Below, piece after piece: positions 59,004 through 64,000 of a stretch of DNA of 64,000 nucleotides. The notes under the pieces were generated by a model. It was not told the DNA's origin. It searched no databases and saw only the letters and a list, made by a program, of their open reading frames with translations. The position numbers and the translations under genes are program-made. The stretch comes from Rhodovulum robiginosum (GTDB taxonomy: Bacteria; Pseudomonadota; Alphaproteobacteria; Rhodobacterales; Rhodobacteraceae). Within the stretch, counting starts at the first letter, position 1, and every line of letters starts with the position of its first letter. The stretch spans positions 186,001-250,000 of the forward strand of contig NZ_RWGU01000049.1 in the NCBI RefSeq assembly GCF_003944755.1, in the 5' to 3' direction.

Positions 59004-59776
59004 CGTCCCCTCCATGTCGGGCGCTCCTTGGCGAGGAAGGCCTCCATGCCGTGGCGAAAATCCTCGCTCATGTAGCACATCGTGATCAGGTCGGCGTCGT
59101 CGACCGACACCGCCGCGCGGTTGCGGCGCATCGCCTCCTTGGTGGCGCGCAGCGTCAGCGGCGCCATATGCCCCAGCGTCGCGGCCAGCGCCTCGGCACG
59201 GGCCATGAGCGCGGCCTCGTCGGGCAAGACCTCTCCGATCAGCCCGGTGGCCTGCGCCTCTTCCGCACCCATCAGGCGGGCGGTAAAGATCAGCTCGCGC
59301 ACCCGGCCCGCGCCCAGCAACTCGCTCAGCCGCGCGAGGTTTTCCGCGGCCAGGCAATTGCCCAGCGTGCGCGCGATTGGGAAGCCGAACTTGAGGCTGG
59401 CGCTGGCGATCCTGAGGTCGCAGGCGACCGCAATCGAGGCGCCGCCGCCGGTGCAGGCGCCGTGGATCGCGGCGATCGTCGGCAGCGGGCAGGTTTCCAC
59501 CGCACTCAGCACCCGCGCGATTTCGGCCTCGTAAGCCAGCGCATCCTCTGCTGTCGCAAAGCCGCGGAACTGGGACATGTCGGTGCCCGCCGCGAAGGCC
59601 TTGCCGCCCGCACCCGACATCACCACCGCCTTGACCGAGCCATCGGTCGGCACCCCGGAGCAGAGCGCCGCCACCTGTTCGTACATCGCGAATGTGAAGG
59701 CGTTGCGCGCCGCGGGGCGGTTGAAGGTGATCCAGAGCGTCTCGCCCCGGATCTCGTGCAGAAGGTCCTCGGTCAT
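59000..59776 (-). CDS. Crotonase-fold (enoyl-CoA hydratase/isomerase) protein with altered active site
   Basis: A 258-residue crotonase-superfamily protein. The oxyanion-hole region is present (GGKAFAAGTDMSQFRGF, AIHGACTGGGASIAVACDLRIAS). In true enoyl-CoA hydratases the second motif reads GGGxELAMxCD with catalytic Glu144 and later FGQPE with Glu164; here the aligned residues are in GGGASIAVACD (Ser) and FGFPIA (no Glu). It therefore should not hydrate enoyl-CoA by the usual mechanism; isomerase, lyase or hydrolase activity is more likely. It overlaps the CoA-transferase gene and the TRAP large permease gene by four bases each. Confidence 0.85.
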   Translation of the reverse strand: MTEDLLHEIRGETLWITFNRPAARNAFTFAMYEQVAALCSGVPTDGSVKAVVMSGAGGKAFAAGTDMSQFRGFATAEDALAYEAEIARVLSAVETCPLPTIAAIHGACTGGGASIAVACDLRIASASLKFGFPIARTLGNCLAAENLARLSELLGAGRVRELIFTARLMGAEEAQATGLIGEVLPDEAALMARAEALAATLGHMAPLTLRATKEAMRRNRAAVSVDDADLITMCYMSEDFRHGMEAFLAKERPTWRGR

Positions 59777-61053
59777 CTGTAGAAATACTCCACCAGGAAG
59801 AGCGGCACCGAGGGCACGTAGGTGCACAGCATCAGCACCGCCAGCAGCACCGCCACGAACCAGATGTTGACCTTGGAGACCTCCCAGATGTTGGCCCGGG
59901 CCACCGCGCAGCTTGTGATCAGCACCGAGGCCACCGGCGGGGTCTGCTGCCCGATGGCGAGGTTCAGCGTGACCACCAGGCCGAAATGAACCGGGTCGAT
60001 GCCGGCGGCATTGATCAGCGGGATGACGATGGGCACCACCAGGATGATCGCCGCCGCCGAATGCAGGAAGAACCCGATCACCAGGAAGAAGAAGTTCAGG
60101 ATCAGCAGGATCGCCCATTGCTCGTTGGTGATCGCGAGAATGCCCTGGGCCAGTTCCTGCGGGATCTGCGCGCGGGTCAGGAACCCGCCCATCAGCACCG
60201 AGGCGGCGACCAGCAGCATCACCACGGCGGTCTGGATGCCGCCGTCGAGCATCGCCCGCCGCAGGTGCCCCAGGTCGAGGTTGCGGTACCAGGCCGACAC
60301 CGCCAGCGCCGCGATCACCGCCAGCCCGGCGGCCTCGGTCGCGGTGACGAACCCGCCGAAGATGCCGCCCAGGATGATCACCGGCAGGGTGAAGGCCGGC
60401 AGCGCATCGACAAATGTCTCGCGCAGCCGGGGCATGTTGAACGCCTCTTCGGTCGGCAGGTTGTAGCGTCTGGCAAAGATGTAGGCGACGCCCATCAGCC
60501 CGGCTGCGCCCAGCAGGCCGGGCACCACCCCGGCGACGAAGAGCTGCTCGACCGAGGTGTTGGCCGAGGCGGCGTAGAGGATCATCGGGATCGACGGCGG
60601 AATGATGATCGCCAGCGAGGCCGAGGACGAGGTCACGGCCGCCGACAGTTCCTTGGAATAGCCGCGCTTCTTCATCTGCGGGATAAGGATCGAGCCCATC
60701 GCCGCCACGTCGGCCACGGCGCTGCCCGAGATCTCGGCGAAGAACAGCGATACGCCGATATTGACCATCGCCAGGCCGCCGCGCACGAATCCGATCAGCG
60801 CCGAGACGAAATTGATCAGCCGGTCGGTGATGCCGCCCGCGTTCATGATCGCGCCCGCAAGCACGAACATCGGGATGGCGATCAGCGAGAACTTGGTCGC
60901 GCCGTTGTACATGTCCAGCGCGATCGTCACCAGCGAGCTCACGCCCTCGGTCAGCACCAGCCCGATGACACCGGCCATGGCCAGGGCGATGGCGATCGGC
61001 ACGTTGATGCAGATCATCGCCACCAGCAGCACGAAGATGAGCAGCATCATCAT
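59773..61053 (-). CDS. dctM: TRAP transporter large permease (DctM)
   Basis: 426 residues with 12 or more helices: LVEGVSSLVTIALDMYNGATKFSLIAIPMFVLAGAIM region at residue 35-70, SLFFAEISGSAVADVAAMGSILIPQM near 105, AVTSSSASLAIIIPPSIPMILYA near 140, and GFFLHSAAAIILVVPIVIPL near 340. Standard DctM length. It pairs with DctQ (one-base overlap) and DctP. The stop overlaps the start of the crotonase-fold gene, tying import and metabolism in one transcript. Confidence 0.94.
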   Translation of the reverse strand: MMMLLIFVLLVAMICINVPIAIALAMAGVIGLVLTEGVSSLVTIALDMYNGATKFSLIAIPMFVLAGAIMNAGGITDRLINFVSALIGFVRGGLAMVNIGVSLFFAEISGSAVADVAAMGSILIPQMKKRGYSKELSAAVTSSSASLAIIIPPSIPMILYAASANTSVEQLFVAGVVPGLLGAAGLMGVAYIFARRYNLPTEEAFNMPRLRETFVDALPAFTLPVIILGGIFGGFVTATEAAGLAVIAALAVSAWYRNLDLGHLRRAMLDGGIQTAVVMLLVAASVLMGGFLTRAQIPQELAQGILAITNEQWAILLILNFFFLVIGFFLHSAAAIILVVPIVIPLINAAGIDPVHFGLVVTLNLAIGQQTPPVASVLITSCAVARANIWEVSKVNIWFVAVLLAVLMLCTYVPSVPLFLVEYFYR

Positions 61054-61637
61054 CAGCGGCTATCCTTGAAATCGTGGGTCATTGCCGCCTTCTGCATTTC
61101 CTGCTCGACCTCGACCTCGATCTCGGCATGTTCCAGCGAGATGCCTTTCCGGGTCGCTGTCCAGTAGTCTGGCAGGGACAGCAGTTGGCAGATGATGAAA
61201 AGGCAGGCCCCGATCGGGATCACCGACTGGGTGAGTTGCACCGGCACCCAGGTCAGCGACACGAGGTAAGAGCCCTGAAGCACCGCCAGCACCTCGAATC
61301 CGGCCTTGGCCATCAGAACGAAGAAGGTCAGCACGATCAGCTCGGCCAGCACCAGTGCCGCGCCGCGCATGCGCGGCGGCATCGCCAGCAGCACCGTGTC
61401 AAAGCCGATATGCCGCCGCTTCAGCGCGGCCAGCGCAGAGCCGTAATAGGTGATCCAGGCCAGCATGATGGCGGCCACCTCGTCATACCACGAGAAGCTC
61501 TCGCCGATCAGACGCGCAAGCACCGCGACGATCACCACCGCGGTGAGCAGGACCATCAGCAAGACGGTGAACCATTCGAGGACGACCCCGAGCAGGTTTG
61601 CAGTCGCTCTCAGCGCGGGCATGGGCGCAAGGTCCAT
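61053..61637 (-). CDS. dctQ: TRAP transporter small permease (DctQ)
   Basis: 194 residues with four hydrophobic helices and the DctQ segment YDEVAAIMLAWITYYGSALAALKRRHIGFD near residue 50. A ~30-residue acidic C-terminal cytoplasmic tail (LEHAEIEVEVEQEMQKA) is longer than usual. Start at 61637. It is preceded by the binding-protein gene across a 197-base gap holding a strong stem-loop. Confidence 0.88.
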   Translation of the reverse strand: MDLAPMPALRATANLLGVVLEWFTVLLMVLLTAVVIVAVLARLIGESFSWYDEVAAIMLAWITYYGSALAALKRRHIGFDTVLLAMPPRMRGAALVLAELIVLTFFVLMAKAGFEVLAVLQGSYLVSLTWVPVQLTQSVIPIGACLFIICQLLSLPDYWTATRKGISLEHAEIEVEVEQEMQKAAMTHDFKDSR

Positions 61638-61792
61638 TTCTGACGGGGCATGGGGGCGTCGACCCTTGGGGCCACTGAAGTGAAAACGGTCATCGCTGTC
61701 TCGCCGGATCGCGCAAGGAAACTGTCAAAAGGCCCCGAATGGGCCGCCTGCCGCCCGAAAGCGGCCCGCGGCCCGGGGCACCCGATAGAGAG

Positions 61793-61819
61793 CGGGGGCG
61801 CCCGGTTCGGGCACCCCCG
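61793..61819 (-). terminator. Intercistronic stem-loop after dctP
   Basis: CGGGGG-c-GCCC / GGGC-a-CCCCCG, eleven pairs with one mismatch and a 5-base loop, about 15 bases after the dctP stop on the minus strand. No T-run. The third such element found directly after a solute-binding-protein gene in this window. Confidence 0.55.
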
Positions 61820-61834
61820 ACAGGGCTGTTGGCG

Positions 61835-62818
61835 TCAGCTCGACGTGTCGCCGAGGCCGAGGACGGCCTCGATCATCTCGCCGCCGCCTTCGACCTCTGC
61901 GGCGAAGGCGTCGTAGATCGGCTTGGACGCTTCGATGAAGGCGTCCTTGTCTGCCTCGTTCACCTCGACGCCGGCGGCCTTGATGACCTGCAAGAGCTCG
62001 ACTTCAAGCTCGGCGGCCTTCTCGTAGGTGAAATCCTGGGTCTCGGCGGCGCATTCGCTCAGCCCCGCCCGCACGTTGTCGGGCAGTTTGTCGAAATGGG
62101 ACTTCGAGGCCAGGATATAGGCCGGCGTGTAGACGTGGCCGGTGATCGACAGGTATTTCTGCACTTCCTGGAACTTGGCCGAGGCGATCTGGGCGTAGGG
62201 GTTTTCCTGCCCGTCGATCACGCCGGTCTGCAGCGCGGTGAACACGTCCGAAAACGCCATCGGAGTCGGGTTCGCGCCGTATTCCTGGAACATCTTCACC
62301 CGCCAGGCCCCGTTCGGCGTGCGCAGTTTCACGCCTTCGAGGTCTGCGGGCACGTTGATCGGCCGGACGTTGTTGGTGATATGGCGAAAGCCGTTCTCGG
62401 CGAGGCCGACGATGGTATAGCCGTTCGCGTTGGCGGCGGCCTCGAAGGTGTCCATCATCTCGGCCTGCACGCGGCGCATGTGGTCGCGGTCCTTGATGAT
62501 ATAGGGCATCTCGAAGATGCCGAACACGTCATCGACCGAGGACATCACCGAAGAGGGCAGGGCGAACTGCACCTGGCCCAGCTTCAGCTTCTGCAACAGC
62601 TCCTGGTCCTTGCCCAGCTGCGAGGCGCCGAAGGTCTGCACCTCGGCCGCGTCGCCGAGCTTGCCGTTCGCGCATTCGGCGAAGTGGTTCACGCTCGCTT
62701 CAAACAGCGAGCCCGGATTGCCGACATGGCCGAAGCGCAGCGTCATGTCGGCGGCGAAAGCCTGACCGGCCATCAGCGCCGTGGCGGCGATGGTGGTAAG
62801 AAGTCCCGATTTCGTCAT
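61835..62818 (-). CDS. dctP: TRAP transporter solute-binding protein (DctP)
   Basis: 327 residues with a signal peptide (AFA|ADMT). Family signs: LRFGHVGNPGSLFEASVNHFAE, FGASQLGKDQELLQKLKLGQVQFA, LEGVKLRTPNGAWRVKMFQEYGANPTPMAFSDVFTALQTGVIDGQENP (the conserved Arg that grips the ligand carboxylate is in the KLRTP segment), and KYLSITGHVYTPAYILASK. The ATG at 62818 is chosen because GGGAGG sits six bases upstream; an ATG at 62824 touches that site. Ligand: a monocarboxylate of unknown identity. Confidence 0.93.
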   Translation of the reverse strand: MTKSGLLTTIAATALMAGQAFAADMTLRFGHVGNPGSLFEASVNHFAECANGKLGDAAEVQTFGASQLGKDQELLQKLKLGQVQFALPSSVMSSVDDVFGIFEMPYIIKDRDHMRRVQAEMMDTFEAAANANGYTIVGLAENGFRHITNNVRPINVPADLEGVKLRTPNGAWRVKMFQEYGANPTPMAFSDVFTALQTGVIDGQENPYAQIASAKFQEVQKYLSITGHVYTPAYILASKSHFDKLPDNVRAGLSECAAETQDFTYEKAAELEVELLQVIKAAGVEVNEADKDAFIEASKPIYDAFAAEVEGGGEMIEAVLGLGDTSS

Positions 62819-62919
62819 ATCCATCCTCCCTTTGGACTTGGCGTCATGTTCTATGGTGTCGTCTCGGTTCTGCGCCCTTGTCCCGTCTGGCGCGGGTTTG
62901 GGCCGCAAAGCTCTTCACC

Positions 62920-64000
62920 TCATTCCGCTGCGGCGCGGTCTTCCGCGCCCCTCGGGCCCAGCACCGCCATGGCGGCCTGCACGCCGCCCGCCTGGTGCGG
63001 CACCCCCGCGTCCCGCAGCCCCATCTCGACGCCGGACAGCGTCGCACAGAGCATGAGATCGTTGAAATCGCCCAGATGGCCGATACGGAATACCCGGTCC
63101 GCCACCTTCGACAGGCCGTTGCCCAGTGACATATCGTAATTCTCCAGAGTTACCGCCCGGAACGCGTCGGCCGAATGGCCCTCGGGCGTCATCACGGCGG
63201 TCAGCACGTTGGAATACTGCTCGGGCGCCTGGCAGAGCAGCTCCAGCCCCCAGGCGCGCACCGCGGCCCGTGTGGCCGCGCCGTGGCGGGCGTGGCGGGC
63301 GAAGACGTTATCGAGGCCTTCCTCGCGCAGCATCGCCAGCGCCTCTTTCAACCCGTAAAGCAGGTTGGTCGCCGGCGTGTAGGGGAAATAGCCCTTGCCG
63401 TTGGGGCTCTGCATCGCGTCCCAGGCCCAGTACGACTTCGGCAGTTCGGCGGTTTTCGATGCGGCCAGCGCCTTGTCGCTGATGGCGTTGAACGACAGGC
63501 CCGGCGGCAGCATCAGGCCCTTTTGCGAGCCCGACACGGTCACGTCCACGCCCCAGGCGTCGTGCCGGTAGTCGAGCGAGCCGAGGCTGGAAATCGTGTC
63601 GACCATCAAGAGTGCCGGGTGCCCCGCGGCGTCGATCGCCTTGCGGATAGCTGCGATGGGCGAGACCGAGCCGGTCGAGGTTTCGTTGTGGACGACGCAC
63701 ACGGCCTTGATCTCGTGGCCCGTGTCCTCGTGCAGCTTCGCCTCGATGGCGTCGGGGTCGGCGCCGCCGCGCCAGTTGCCCTCGATGAAAACGGGGGTCA
63801 GGCCCAGCCGCTGGGCCAGCTCTTTCCAGAGGGTGGCGAAATGGCCGGTTTCGTACATCAGCACTGTGTCGCCGGGCGACAGCGTGTTGACCAGCGCCGC
63901 CTCCCACGCCCCGGTGCCCGAGGCGGGATAGATCACCACGTGTCCCTCGGTGCGGAAAACCCATCTCATGCCGTCCAGCACGGTGCGGCCAAGCTCGGCG
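62920..64000 (-). CDS. sgaA: Serine-glyoxylate / alanine-glyoxylate aminotransferase, N-terminus cut by window edge
   Basis: A class V PLP aminotransferase running off the right edge; 360 residues are visible. Signs: IYPASGTGAWEAALVNTLSPGDTVLMYETGHFATLW, VHNETSTGSVSPI, LLMVDTISSLGSLDYRHDAWGVDVTVSGSQKGLMLPPGLSF (with the PLP Lys in SGSQKGL), and PATNLLYGLKEAL. This matches serine-glyoxylate aminotransferases of the serine cycle. About 25-40 N-terminal residues are missing. It heads the TRAP operon, so glyoxylate or serine may be the product or donor of the imported compound. The gap to dctP is about 100 bases. Confidence 0.9.
   Translation of the reverse strand, partial: AELGRTVLDGMRWVFRTEGHVVIYPASGTGAWEAALVNTLSPGDTVLMYETGHFATLWKELAQRLGLTPVFIEGNWRGGADPDAIEAKLHEDTGHEIKAVCVVHNETSTGSVSPIAAIRKAIDAAGHPALLMVDTISSLGSLDYRHDAWGVDVTVSGSQKGLMLPPGLSFNAISDKALAASKTAELPKSYWAWDAMQSPNGKGYFPYTPATNLLYGLKEALAMLREEGLDNVFARHARHGAATRAAVRAWGLELLCQAPEQYSNVLTAVMTPEGHSADAFRAVTLENYDMSLGNGLSKVADRVFRIGHLGDFNDLMLCATLSGVEMGLRDAGVPHQAGGVQAAMAVLGPRGAEDRAAAE

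Noticed and set aside
1-64000. tRNA, rRNA, CRISPR array, prophage or intact insertion sequence
   Set aside because: No cloverleaf, rRNA stretch, regular repeats, integrase or complete transposase was seen by eye in the window.

Overview
The window is a high-GC, gene-dense chromosomal stretch. The mix of genes fits an alphaproteobacterium of the Rhodobacteraceae / Roseobacter type: two tripartite tricarboxylate (Tct) systems, two TRAP systems (one TAXI type), a ribose-type sugar ABC system, an Mrp antiporter, an FkbM methyltransferase and a methanethiol-oxidase-like protein. This is inferred from gene content. No rRNA, tRNA, CRISPR array, prophage or intact transposon was seen.

Layout. 1-4 kb: the left-truncated Mrp antiporter subunit A and a tandem universal stress protein read leftward; an OxyR-like LysR regulator without the peroxide-sensing cysteine diverges from them. 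4.2-8.5 kb: a loose stress island of very small proteins, a voltage-sensor-type ion channel with a C-terminal zinc ribbon, a YciF-type ferritin-like protein and a PsiE-type membrane protein. 8.6-16.6 kb: an AraC regulator, a 1400-residue autotransporter and four small envelope or secreted proteins. 16.7-18.8 kb: a secreted TAP-type hydrolase and a small membrane-protein gene split by a frameshift.

19.2-24.0 kb holds the most unusual unit. Five tightly spaced rightward genes encode exported or membrane proteins: a cysteine-phosphatase-like protein with Ala at the P-loop Arg position, a 477-residue protein with atypical-kinase-like motifs, a calcineurin-like phosphoesterase, a DUF4956-type membrane protein and an SdiA-regulated/phytase-esterase-like beta-propeller. 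I propose a periplasmic phospho-transfer module; this is inference.

24.1-31.2 kb is a sugar catabolic unit: KDPGal aldolase and KDGal kinase read leftward behind a possible 12-residue leader peptide, and a sugar ABC transporter plus a gluconolactonase-like enzyme read rightward. 31.4-42.1 kb is an organic-acid unit: LysR regulator, PDC-lactonase-like amidohydrolase, two divergent Tct systems, a carboxymuconolactone-decarboxylase-like protein, a GlcG-like protein, and an HpaH-like hydratase with an HpaI-like aldolase. 42.4-48.5 kb holds a secreted PQQ-type sugar dehydrogenase, a lipoprotein with a TolC-like helix, an FkbM methyltransferase and two divergent MFS transporters.

48.8-56.8 kb holds a coiled-coil protein, the methanethiol-oxidase-like protein with a membrane partner, a TAXI-TRAP pair, an ECF sigma / RskA anti-sigma pair and a secreted DUF7282-like protein. 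56.9-64 kb is a leftward TRAP catabolic operon (DctP, Q, M, a crotonase-fold protein lacking the usual glutamates, a CaiB-type CoA transferase and a hydratase), preceded by an aminotransferase cut by the right edge. Three solute-binding-protein genes are followed by strong GC-rich stem-loops before their permease genes. Two intergenic regions carry short translated matches to the N-terminus of IS6-family transposases, suggesting old insertion scars beside the catabolic units.
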